Shown one piece after another: positions 37,825 to 45,360 of a stretch of 64,000 bases of DNA (positions are counted from its first letter, which is position 1; each line of letters begins with the position of its first letter). The notes below the pieces were generated by a model. The model was not told where the DNA came from and did not search any database. It saw only the letters and a program-made list of their open reading frames with translations. The translations under genes were made by a program, and so were the position numbers. Origin of the DNA: Massilia sp. YIM B02769 (GTDB lineage: Bacteria; Pseudomonadota; Gammaproteobacteria; Burkholderiales; Burkholderiaceae_D); assembly GCF_030411995.1 (NCBI RefSeq), contig NZ_JASNRC010000004.1:62001-126000 (forward strand). The letters are read 5' to 3'.

Positions 37825-38641
37825 ACACGACATCGCCCAAGCCGCCGCCCTGATCGACGGCGCCGACGCCCTCCTGGTCTGCGCCGGGGCCGGCATGGGC
37901 GTCGACTCCGGCCTGCCCGACTTCCGCGGCGACGCCGGTTTCTGGCAAGCCTATCCGGCGCTGGGCAGCGCGCGCATTCCCTTCCACGAGATCGCCAATC
38001 CCGCCAGCTTCTGTACCGACCCCGCACTCGGCTGGGGCTTCTATGGCCACCGTCTCGACCTGTACCGCAACACGGTGCCGCACGCGGGCTTTCGCCTGCT
38101 GCTGGAGATGGCGCGCGCCAAGCCGGGCGGCGCCTTCGTCTTCACCAGCAATGTCGACGGCCAGTTCGCGCGCGCAGGGTTCGCGGAGGACCGGATCGTC
38201 GAATGCCATGGCTCGATCCACCACCTGCAATGCACGCGGCCCTGCAGCGATGCGATCTGGCCGGCCGGCGCCTTCCGGCCCGAGGTCGATGCGATTGCCT
38301 GCCGCCTGCTGAACGACCCGCCGCGTTGCCCGCACTGCGGCGCGCTGGCCCGGCCGAACATTTTGATGTTCAACGACAGCGGCTGGGTCGAGAGCCGCAC
38401 CGACGCCCAGTTTGCCCGCCTGCACAGCTGGCGGGCCGGCATCGGTAAATTGGTGGTGATCGAGCTCGGCGCCGGTGTCGATATCCCCTCGGTGCGCCGC
38501 ATGAGCGAGCGGCAGCGGGCGCCCCTGGTACGCATCAATCCGCGCGCGCCGCAGCTGGACAGCTGTGCCGGCGTGGGCCTGGCGCTGGGCGCTCTCGATG
38601 CCCTCGGACGCATCGAGCAGGCGATGTCAAAGCCGCGCTGA
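37817..38641 (+). CDS. Sir2-like NAD-dependent protein deacylase
   Basis: A 274-residue sirtuin starting at a GTG (37817) with an agggagg site. The NAD-binding signature is CAGAGMGVDSGLPDFRG (about 22-38). The catalytic-loop motif, usually TQNID, reads TSNVDGQFARAG, and the catalytic His is in ECHGSIHHLQC. Zinc ligands are QCTRPC and the later CPHC. Asn, Asp and His are kept, so activity is likely, but the Gln-to-Ser change and the C-terminal segment (NILMFNDSGWVES in place of the usual ..VVFFGE) put it in a divergent sirtuin class. It overlaps the HD hydrolase gene by 8 bases. Substrates are unknown. Confidence 0.82.
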   Translation: MPEHDIAQAAALIDGADALLVCAGAGMGVDSGLPDFRGDAGFWQAYPALGSARIPFHEIANPASFCTDPALGWGFYGHRLDLYRNTVPHAGFRLLLEMARAKPGGAFVFTSNVDGQFARAGFAEDRIVECHGSIHHLQCTRPCSDAIWPAGAFRPEVDAIACRLLNDPPRCPHCGALARPNILMFNDSGWVESRTDAQFARLHSWRAGIGKLVVIELGAGVDIPSVRRMSERQRAPLVRINPRAPQLDSCAGVGLALGALDALGRIEQAMSKPR

Positions 38642-38967
38642 AGGCAGCCACACTGCGATTTTCATGCAGCCTGCAGGGTTCGGCTGTAAATCCTTGATTT
38701 TATTAGACTTACATCGATATCCACAAGAAATGTGGATAAGTATGTGGAAAAGCACACCTTGACAAGCCGCAAGCGCAGTATTGATGCGGGTTTCAACAAA
38801 ATGCCCGTTCCGAAGGCAAAAATAAGTCCCTTTAAAATCAAGGACCTGCACAAACACCCTTCTAGCGTTGCGCAGCCCTATCAGAAAATTCCTACAGAGC
38901 AGCTGCGCGGGGGATAAGTCATCAAATCAGGTGTTCGGAAGACTCAGTTTCGGCTTATTTACGACAA
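38642..38967. other. Intergenic region with DnaA-box repeat element A
   Basis: AT-richer gap between the convergent sirtuin and UvrD-like genes. It contains element A of the 136-bp repeat pair and no convincing gene. A short imperfect hairpin (cagcc...ggctg, about 38662-38690) lies just after the sirtuin stop. Confidence 0.6.
38716..38852 (+). repeat. 136-bp element with DnaA-box-like 9-mers, copy A
   Basis: It contains atatccaca (38717-38725), tgtggataa (38731-38739; exact complement of the DnaA consensus ttatccaca) and tgtggaaaa (38743-38751). The first two form a hairpin-capable inverted repeat with a 5-base spacer. ttgaca follows at 38759, and conserved words atgcgg.tttcaa.aaaatgccc and aaaatcaa.gac.tgcac complete the element. 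Copy B at 41249-41384 has the same length and order. Confidence 0.65.
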
Positions 38968-41070
38968 TTATTTCCACGCATTCCTGGCCCGGTCGCGCAC
39001 CAGCATGCGCACGCTGTCCGGCATGGGTTTGCGCGATTGCGCCACGTCCGCCGTCATCCACACGCACTCCTCGAAATGCTTGAGCATGGCCGGCGTGACG
39101 AAGCGCGTGCGCGCCGCATACATGTGGCGGTCGCCCATCTGCGCCTGCTGCTTCACATAGAAGCGGTTCGGCACCACCAGGTGCAGGTGCTCCTTGGCGC
39201 GCGTCATCGCCACGTACAGCAGGCGCCGCTCTTCCTCGATTTCCTCGGCGCTGCCGGTGCTCATGTCCGACGGAATGCAGCCGTCGACCACGTTCAGCAC
39301 GTGCACCGATTTCCATTCCTGGCCCTTGGCCGAGTGGATCGTCGACAGGATCACGTAATCCTCGTCCAGCAGCGGCGGGCCGGCGCGGTCGCTCGTCGCT
39401 TCCGGCGGGTCGAGCGTGATCTCGGCCAGGAAGCTTTCGCGGTTGCCATAGCCGCCAGCCAGTTGCGCCAGCTGTTCCAGGTCGGCGGCGCGCACCGGTG
39501 CATCGTCGTGCAGCCGTTCCAGATGCGGCTGGTACCAGTTCCTGGCCAGCTCGATGTCGGCCGGCCAGCGCAGCCCGGGCGTACGCAATTGCCGGTACAG
39601 TTCGACAAAGGCTTGCCAGTCGCCTTGCGCCTTGGCCGGCACGGCAAAGGTTTCGACGGCCGCCAGCGCCTCCGGTGCCTCGGCCACCGCATCGAGCAGG
39701 CGCGTGGCGATGGCCGGGCCTATGCCGGGAATCAGTTGCGCCACGCGGAAGCCGGCCATGCGGCCGTTCGGATTCTGGGCGAAGCGCAGCACGGCCAGCA
39801 CGTCCTTGATGTGCGCGGCTTCCAGGAATTTCAGGCCGCCGAATTTGACGAAAGGGATATTCCGGCGCATCAGCTCGAGTTCCAGCGCCGCGCTGTGGCT
39901 TGCCGCGCGGAACAGCACGGCCTGCTGGGTGAGCTTGATGCCGGCCTCGCGGTGTTCCAGGATGCGGTTGCAGACCCAGCGCGCCTGCTCGGCTTCGTCT
40001 GGAATCAGGATCAATTGTGGCAAGGCAGTCGCGACCTTGTCGGTCCACAGGGTCTTGGCGTGACGCTCGAGCGCGGCGGCAATCACGGCGTTCGAGGCGT
40101 CCAGGATCGGCTGGGTCGAGCGGTAGTTGCGTTCCAGCGTGATCATGGCGGCCGGCTGCGAAAACTGCTGCGGGAAGTCGAGGATGTTGCGCACCGTGGC
40201 GCCGCGGAAGGAATAGATCGACTGGGCGTCGTCGCCGACCACCATCACGCCCTGCCCGTCCGGCTTCATGCCGGTGATGATGCTCGACTGCAGGCGGTTG
40301 GTGTCCTGGTATTCGTCGACCAGCACGTGGTCGAACAGGGATCCGAGTTCCTGTCCCAGCTCGGCGTCGGAGGCCATGTCGGCCCAGAACAGCAGCAGAT
40401 CGTCGTAGTCGAGCACGTTCTGCTCCTGCTTGGCGTCGACGTAGGCGCCGAACAGGCGCTTCAGTTCCGGCTCCCACTCGGTGCACCAGGGGAAGGTGCT
40501 CTGCAAGACCATGTCGAGCGGCTCGCGCGAATTCACGACCCGTGAATAGATCGCCAGGCAGGTGCCCTTCAGCGGAAAGCGCTTCTGGGTGCCGGTCAGG
40601 CCGATCTCGTGGCGCACCATGCCCATCAGGTCTTCGGAGTCGCCACGGTCGTGGATGGTGAACGATTCGTCCAGGCCGATGCGTCCGGCGAACTCGCGCA
40701 GCAGGCGCGCGCCGATGCTGTGGAAGGTGCCGGCCCAGGGCAGCGTGACGGTTCCATTGCTGCGGCCCATGATCCGCTGCAGCACGTTACCGGCGCGCTG
40801 GCTCATCTCGTTGGCGGCGCGCCGCGAAAAGGTCAGCAGCAGGATGCGCTGCGGGTCGGCGCCGCCTATGATCAGGCGCGCCACGCGGTGCGCCAGGGTA
40901 TTCGTCTTGCCGGACCCGGCCCCGGCCACCACCAGCAAGGGGCGCGTGCGGGCGGCGCCGATGTCGTGCTCGACAGCGGCGCGCTGGTCGGGATTCAGGC
41001 TGGCGAAGGGATCGTCGGCAGCGGCGGCGGCAGGAAGGTCGGCGGCAGGGTCGGCAACAGCGGCGGTCAT
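38968..41070 (-). CDS. UvrD/Rep-like superfamily 1 DNA helicase
   Basis: A 700-residue 3'-5' helicase. Walker A is VVAGAGSGKTNTLAHR near residue 55. The order continues with LLLTFSRRAANEMSQR (Ia), LVDEYQDTN (II), GDDAQSIYSFRGA (III), LERNYRS (IV), LSTIHSAKGQEW (V) and LLYVAMTRAKEHL (VI). It is similar in size to UvrD/PcrA but has an Ala-rich leader (MTAAVADPAADLPAAAAADD). The start at 41070 is chosen; a TTG ten codons upstream is an alternative, and neither has a clear ribosome site. The gene stands alone, flanked by two copies of a DnaA-box-bearing element. Its role in repair or replication restart is inferred from family. Confidence 0.9.
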   Translation of the reverse strand: MTAAVADPAADLPAAAAADDPFASLNPDQRAAVEHDIGAARTRPLLVVAGAGSGKTNTLAHRVARLIIGGADPQRILLLTFSRRAANEMSQRAGNVLQRIMGRSNGTVTLPWAGTFHSIGARLLREFAGRIGLDESFTIHDRGDSEDLMGMVRHEIGLTGTQKRFPLKGTCLAIYSRVVNSREPLDMVLQSTFPWCTEWEPELKRLFGAYVDAKQEQNVLDYDDLLLFWADMASDAELGQELGSLFDHVLVDEYQDTNRLQSSIITGMKPDGQGVMVVGDDAQSIYSFRGATVRNILDFPQQFSQPAAMITLERNYRSTQPILDASNAVIAAALERHAKTLWTDKVATALPQLILIPDEAEQARWVCNRILEHREAGIKLTQQAVLFRAASHSAALELELMRRNIPFVKFGGLKFLEAAHIKDVLAVLRFAQNPNGRMAGFRVAQLIPGIGPAIATRLLDAVAEAPEALAAVETFAVPAKAQGDWQAFVELYRQLRTPGLRWPADIELARNWYQPHLERLHDDAPVRAADLEQLAQLAGGYGNRESFLAEITLDPPEATSDRAGPPLLDEDYVILSTIHSAKGQEWKSVHVLNVVDGCIPSDMSTGSAEEIEEERRLLYVAMTRAKEHLHLVVPNRFYVKQQAQMGDRHMYAARTRFVTPAMLKHFEECVWMTADVAQSRKPMPDSVRMLVRDRARNAWK

Positions 41071-41513
41071 GGAAGAAGTGGCAATGATGAACCAGCGCAA
41101 CTGTATATCTGTCCAGTAAGCTCGCGCAAGTGCATTTTTGGTACTCGGCAGGCGAAGCTGTCGTAAAAAGGCCGCGTTCGCTTTTTACCTAGTTCAAACG
41201 GCTTGCGAAGAGTCTGTGCTAAGTCTGTGGAATTAAAGAACTTTTCTGGATATCCACAAACTTTGTGAATAACTTTGTGGAAAAGGCGGGGCTTGACATC
41301 GCGAAAGCGCGTCTGGATGCGGCTTTCAATAAAATGCCCAAACGGCGGGCAAGGTCGAAGCTCTGCAAAATCAATGACTTGCACGCATTTATACGCGTGC
41401 GGATAAAAATCGGTTCAACTTAGAAAAAAGAAATTTTTGTGTATAACGGGGCTTCCCAGCGCGCCACAAACATGCCTCTTTGGTAACGAAAAGTCGAACT
41501 GTAGAGCAACTAT
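41071..41513. other. Intergenic region with DnaA-box repeat element B
   Basis: AT-richer gap upstream of the helicase gene (its promoter must be here) and downstream of the 72-residue ORF. It holds copy B of the 136-bp element. No gene with a convincing start was found; a minus-strand frame 41067-41384 is discussed under findings. Confidence 0.6.
41249..41384 (+). repeat. 136-bp element with DnaA-box-like 9-mers, copy B
   Basis: gatatccacaaa (41249-41260), tgtgaataa (complement of ttattcaca) and tgtggaaaa in the same order and spacing as copy A, then ttgaca (41293-41298), ggatgcggctttcaataaaa and aaaatcaatgacttgcac. The orientation is the same as copy A. The two are clearly related but diverged. 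Confidence 0.65.
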
Positions 41514-41732
41514 TTACTGCTGGGAACGGCGTCTTGCCGGTTCCAGCAAGACGCGCTCGATCACGGCGCGTCCGACATTGCGCGAACGCAGGTACTCGAC
41601 GGCCGACATCGTGTTCGCGCTGAACTGCACGGCGATTCCGTCGTCGACCACGGCGCGCTGCTGGATGTCGGTGCGGGCCTCGCCCGTGCTGTCCGCGGCC
41701 ATGCCACGCAAAAATGCTGGTGCCTGCTCCAT
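41514..41732 (-). CDS. Small hypothetical protein (72 aa)
   Basis: A 72-residue soluble protein (MEQAPAFLRGMAADSTGEAR...). The ATG is preceded by ggaggaa at good spacing, which is the main reason to accept it. The C-terminal half (TMSAVEYLRSRNVGRAVIER) looks like a small helical DNA- or protein-binding segment, with a final Arg-rich stretch. No family was recognised. It is divergent from the zinc-finger mini-protein gene. Confidence 0.6.
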   Translation of the reverse strand: MEQAPAFLRGMAADSTGEARTDIQQRAVVDDGIAVQFSANTMSAVEYLRSRNVGRAVIERVLLEPARRRSQQ

Positions 41733-41939
41733 CGTTCCTCCGCCTTGTCATCGTTGATCGGTACTCTGCGTAACGAGTATTGATCAAGACGCGGCAATGT
41801 CAATGTCAATTTTCCATTGAACCGAATAAAGTTGTGTAGGCATGCCGGACGGCAGCGTAGCGCCGCCCCGCGCGTAGCAGGCCTAGAATGGCCGCGTTGG
41901 CACTTCCTTTCCGACTTTTTCACCAAGCGCGAGGCAGCG

Positions 41940-42116
41940 ATGAACACGACACCGCAACCGGACCTGAACCCTGGCGACGAAGCCGCACCCGGCACACCCG
42001 GCGCCGGCGAAGACATCTGCGATGCCTGCTCGGGCAGCGGCAAGCTGGCCGACGGCAAGCCCTGCCCCGAATGCGGCGGCAGCGGCAAGGTCATGCGCGG
42101 CATCGGCGGCGGCTGA
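41940..42116 (+). CDS. DnaJ-type zinc-finger mini-protein
   Basis: A 58-residue protein with an acidic/Pro-rich first half and a single pair of CxxCxGxG motifs (CDACSGSGK and CPECGGSGK), as in the cysteine-rich domain of DnaJ, sufficient for one zinc ion. GAGG lies upstream of the ATG at 41940. It ends in a glycine tail. Stand-alone proteins of this type are frequent in Burkholderiales and annotated only by the motif. It is encoded 74 bases before the chromate transporter pair, in the same direction. Confidence 0.75.
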   Translation: MNTTPQPDLNPGDEAAPGTPGAGEDICDACSGSGKLADGKPCPECGGSGKVMRGIGGG

Positions 42117-42190
42117 CAGCGGCCGTCGGTCGGGTCGCGCACGATTCGACGTTTCGTGACAGAAACGTTTGACGGCGAGATAATCGCCGG

Positions 42191-42766
42191 ATGACTCCTG
42201 CGCCCCTTGCGGACCGTCCGCGCCCTGCTTCCCTGCCCGACCTGTTTGTCGCCTTTACGCTGCTGGCCCTGCAGGGTTTCGGCGGCGTGCTGGCCGTGGT
42301 CCAGCGCGAACTCGTCGACCGCAAGCGCTGGCTGACCCAGGACGAGTTCATCGAGGACTGGGCGGTGGCGCAGATCATGACGGGCCCGAACGTCGTCAAT
42401 CTGTCGATGATGGTCGGCGCGCGCTACTTCGGCCTGCGCGGCGCCATGACCGCGCTCGCCGGCCTGCTGGCGGTGCCGCTGGTGCTGATCCTGCTGCTGG
42501 CCACCATGCATGCGCGCTTTGGCGGCAACCCGCATGTGGAAGGCGCCCTGCGCGGCATGGCGGCCGTATCCGCCGGACTGATCGCCGCCGCCGGCCTGAA
42601 GCTATCGAGCGCGCTGGCACGCAGCCCCTTGCCGCCCGCCTGGTGCGCCGCCATCAGCGTGCTCGGCTTCGTGCTGGTGGCGCTGCTGAAGGTGCCGCTG
42701 GTCTGGGTCCTGCTCGGCCTGGGCGGCCTGGGCTGCGTGCTGACTTACCGGAACATGAAGTCGTGA
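42191..42766 (+). CDS. Chromate transporter, short-chain CHR subunit 1
   Basis: A 191-residue membrane protein with one CHR domain. The signature LLALQGFGGVLAVVQRELVD and the following RWLTQDEFIEDWAVAQIMTG plus PNVVN are typical. About five to six hydrophobic segments. Short CHR proteins work as pairs of opposite membrane topology; the partner starts at a GTG overlapping this stop as GTGA. The family exports chromate using the proton-motive force, though many members are tied to other anions. Confidence 0.88.
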   Translation: MTPAPLADRPRPASLPDLFVAFTLLALQGFGGVLAVVQRELVDRKRWLTQDEFIEDWAVAQIMTGPNVVNLSMMVGARYFGLRGAMTALAGLLAVPLVLILLLATMHARFGGNPHVEGALRGMAAVSAGLIAAAGLKLSSALARSPLPPAWCAAISVLGFVLVALLKVPLVWVLLGLGGLGCVLTYRNMKS

Positions 42767-43350
42767 ACGCGGAAACGATCCACCTGACGCTCAGCTGGCA
42801 CGACTGGCTGAATCTGTTTGCGCATTACCTGATGCTGTCGCTGATGTCGCTCGGCGGCGCGATTTCCACCACCTCGGAGATGCACCGCTTCCTGGTCGAG
42901 CAGCACGGCTGGCTGACCCAGGCCCAGTTCAACGATTCGATCGCCCTGGCCCAGGCCGCGCCGGGGCCGAACGTGCTGTTCGTGGCGCTGATGGGCTGGC
43001 ACGTCGGCATGAACGCGGGCAGCACCACGGCCGCCTTCCTCGGCGTGGCGGTGACCATGGTCGGCATCCTGCTGCCGTCGACGATCTTTACTTACCAGGT
43101 TGCGCAGTGGGGACACCGCAACCGCGAACTGCGCGCGGTGCGGGCCTTCAAGCAGGGGATGGCGCCGGTGGTGATCGCGATGCTGTTGTCGACGGCGTGG
43201 ATCCTGGCCAGCTCGGCCGGGCGCGGGGTGGCGGACTGGCCCTTGTGGGTGCTGGCGCTGGCGAGTTGCCTGGTGATGTGGCGGACCAGGCTGCATTTGC
43301 TGTGGGTGCTGGGGGCGGGGGCGTTGCTGGGGGCGTTCGGGGTCGTGTGA
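42763..43350 (+). CDS. Chromate transporter, short-chain CHR subunit 2
   Basis: A 195-residue second half of the CHR pair. The motif LMSLGGAISTTSEMHRFLVE and the segment FNDSIALAQAAPGPNVLF correspond to the first-subunit motifs. The start is a GTG at 42763 coupled by a 4-base overlap with the upstream stop; the open frame further upstream is a shadow. It has about six hydrophobic segments. A palindromic repeat follows 34 bases downstream. Confidence 0.87.
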   Translation: MNAETIHLTLSWHDWLNLFAHYLMLSLMSLGGAISTTSEMHRFLVEQHGWLTQAQFNDSIALAQAAPGPNVLFVALMGWHVGMNAGSTTAAFLGVAVTMVGILLPSTIFTYQVAQWGHRNRELRAVRAFKQGMAPVVIAMLLSTAWILASSAGRGVADWPLWVLALASCLVMWRTRLHLLWVLGAGALLGAFGVV

Positions 43351-43383
43351 TCGTTGGCTCTGTGTTCGGACCCATCTGCCTTT

Positions 43384-43469
43384 GTACCGCGTGGACACAG
43401 GTGTCCACCCTACGAAACCCGGGGCTGTAGGGTGGACCGGGCCGCGCAAGGCTCCCGAGTCCACGCGGT
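43384..43469. repeat. Bipartite palindromic repeat, family 1 (GGAC variant)
   Basis: Inverted copies 43384-43413 (gtaccgcgtggacacaggtg...) and 43427-43469 (gtagggtggaccgggccgcg...). This is the ggtggac/gtccacg sub-type shared with the locus at 52435. Confidence 0.75.
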
Positions 43470-43561
43470 TGCGGCACAGGATGGTCGAAAACCGAACCGC
43501 TACCACCACCCGATGCCAAACTGGCATACTTGCACCATCGACCATTCACGGACCTGACACC

Positions 43562-44401
43562 ATGCCCCAACTCCTGAGCGAGCACGCCTGCTTCGGCGGC
43601 GTCCAGCGTTTCTACCAGCACGACGCCGCGGCCATCGGCCTGCCGATGAAATTCTCGGTCTACCTGCCGCCCGGCCACGAGAACAAGCAGTTGCCCGTGC
43701 TGTTCTACCTGGCCGGCCTGACCTGCACCGAAGAAACCTTCATGATCAAGGCCGGCGCCCAGCGCGTGGCCGCCGAACTCGGCGTCATCCTGGTCGCCCC
43801 CGACACCAGCCCGCGCGGCGCCGACGTGCCCGGCGAAACCGACAGCTGGGACTTCGGTGTCGGCGCCGGTTTCTATGTCGACGCCACAGCCGAACCGTGG
43901 TCGCGCCACTACCGCATGTATAGCTACATCCTGGAGCTGCGCGAACTCGTCATGCGGGAATTCGGCGCCGACCCGGCGCGCTGCGGCATCTTCGGCCACT
44001 CGATGGGCGGCCATGGCGCCCTGATGCTGGCGCTGCGCAATCCGGAGCTGTTCCGCTCGGTATCGGCCTTTGCGCCGATCGCCGCGCCGACTCGCTGCCC
44101 CTGGGGCGAGAAAGCCTTCGGCGGCTATCTCGGCGCCGACCGCGCCGCCTGGAAAGCCAACGACGCTACCGAACTGGTCGCCAGCGGCCCGGTGCGCTTC
44201 CCGCAAGGCATCCTGGTCGACCAGGGCCTGGCCGACAAGTTCCTGCCGGACCAGCTGAACCCGGACGCCTTCGAGGCCGCCTGCCGCGCCGCCGGCCAGC
44301 CGCTCGAACTGCGCCGCCACGAAGGCTATGACCACGGCTATTACTTCATCTCGACCTTCGTCGAAGACCACCTGCGCTTCCACAGCCGCCAGCTCGGCTG
44401 A
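43562..44401 (+). CDS. fghA: S-formylglutathione hydrolase
   Basis: A 279-residue serine esterase of the D-family that hydrolyses S-formylglutathione to formate and glutathione, the second step of glutathione-dependent formaldehyde oxidation. The nucleophile is in GIFGHSMGGHGAL, the acid in the segment GILVDQGLADKFLP, and the His in HEGYDHGYYFISTF. The conserved LAGLTCTEETFMIKAGAQ is diagnostic of the family. The partner dehydrogenase (FrmA/AdhC) is not adjacent. A perfect 13-bp inverted repeat follows. Confidence 0.93.
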   Translation: MPQLLSEHACFGGVQRFYQHDAAAIGLPMKFSVYLPPGHENKQLPVLFYLAGLTCTEETFMIKAGAQRVAAELGVILVAPDTSPRGADVPGETDSWDFGVGAGFYVDATAEPWSRHYRMYSYILELRELVMREFGADPARCGIFGHSMGGHGALMLALRNPELFRSVSAFAPIAAPTRCPWGEKAFGGYLGADRAAWKANDATELVASGPVRFPQGILVDQGLADKFLPDQLNPDAFEAACRAAGQPLELRRHEGYDHGYYFISTFVEDHLRFHSRQLG

Positions 44402-44411
44402 TCCTCGCAAG

Positions 44412-44449
44412 GCATTCGCTGGCATGGCACTCGGCTTGCCAGCGAATGC
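44412..44449. terminator. 13-bp inverted repeat after fghA
   Basis: gcattcgctggca (44412-44424) and tgccagcgaatgc (44437-44449) pair perfectly around a 12-base loop. There is no T-run, so it is either an atypical terminator or an mRNA 3' stabilising hairpin. Confidence 0.5.
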
Positions 44450-44644
44450 GCGCTTCACCCCTCCCTTCCTCGCTATCTCGTCCCCTGAACCCTGTTGCGG
44501 CAGCACTGTTTTCGCGGTGCCGCACGGCCTGCCCGCGCCTCACGGCTGAGGAAAAATGCCGCTGGGCAAACGGGCGCATGGGCCTGAAAACGTGGTGTAT
44601 TCTGAAACTTGAATAGGCAAGCCCGCAAGCCTGGAGCGAAGCAA

Positions 44645-45360
44645 GTGGCAGACCTACAGCGTTTCAAGAACCGCGCACAGGCTGGCAGGCTGCTGGCGAA
44701 GCGGCTGGCCAGGTATGCATGCCGGGACGGTGCGCATGCGCCCGGCGCCATCGTCCTGGCCCTGCCGCGCGGCGGTGTGCCGGTGGCATATGCGGCGGCG
44801 ACGGCGCTCGGCCTCGAGCTCGACCTGCTGCTGGTGCGCAAACTCGGCCTGCCGTATCAACCCGAGTTCGCCATCGGCGCGGTTGGCAGCGGCGGCGTAC
44901 AGGTGCTGCAGCCGGGCGTGCCCGGCTTGATGGGTGTGACGCAGGAACAGGTCGACGCGATCAGCGCGCGCGAGCTGGTGGAACTGGAACGCCGTGCGCG
45001 CCTGTACCGGGGCGGACGTCCCGAACCGGCACTGGCGCAGCGCCAGGTGATCATCGTCGACGACGGCATCGCCACCGGCTCGACGATGGAAGCGGCGGTG
45101 AAGGTCGCACGCCAGCGCCAGGCCGCGCGCGTGATCGTGGCGGTGCCGGTGGGGCCGCCGGATACGCTGGAGCGGCTCGCCCCGAGGTGGACGAGCTGGC
45201 CTGCCTGCTGTCGCCCTTGCGCTTTCGCGCGGTGAGCCAGTGGTACGACGCATTCGACCAGACGAGTGACGAAGAAGTGCAGGATTTGCTGGCGACGGCC
45301 TGGAACAAGCAGGCCGATTGCCCCTTTGACAAGCAAGCTAACGGAAAGGATAAACCATGA
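44645..45360 (+). pseudogene. Phosphoribosyltransferase with a single-base frameshift near 45178
   Basis: A type I phosphoribosyltransferase whose frame breaks. The start is a GTG at 44645 with ggag upstream. The first frame carries the PRPP loop VIIVDDGIATGSTMEAAV and runs to a stop at 45233-45235, ending in out-of-frame residues (RWTSWPACCRPCAFAR). The family's normal C-terminus (PEVDELACLLSPLRFRAVSQ then WYDAFDQTSDEEV) continues in another frame from about 45178 to the stop at 45358-45360. Restoring one base in ctcgccccg gives LRPEVDEL, so one C was probably lost. A truncated 196-residue product may still be made. The restored stop overlaps the next start as ATGA. Confidence 0.8.

Noticed and set aside
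37817..38641. Sirtuin/HD pair called as an antiphage defence system
   Set aside because: Only family resemblance supports it; no toxin, sensor or other defence genes are adjacent, so it is kept only as a low-score speculation.
38716..41384. Helicase locus as a transposon or integron bounded by the 136-bp elements
   Set aside because: The elements are direct, diverged copies without terminal inverted repeats, target duplications or a recombinase; the helicase has ordinary composition.
41389..41787. Minus-strand frame overlapping the 72-residue ORF in another frame
   Set aside because: Arg-rich translation without start signal; the 72-residue frame has ggaggaa before its ATG.
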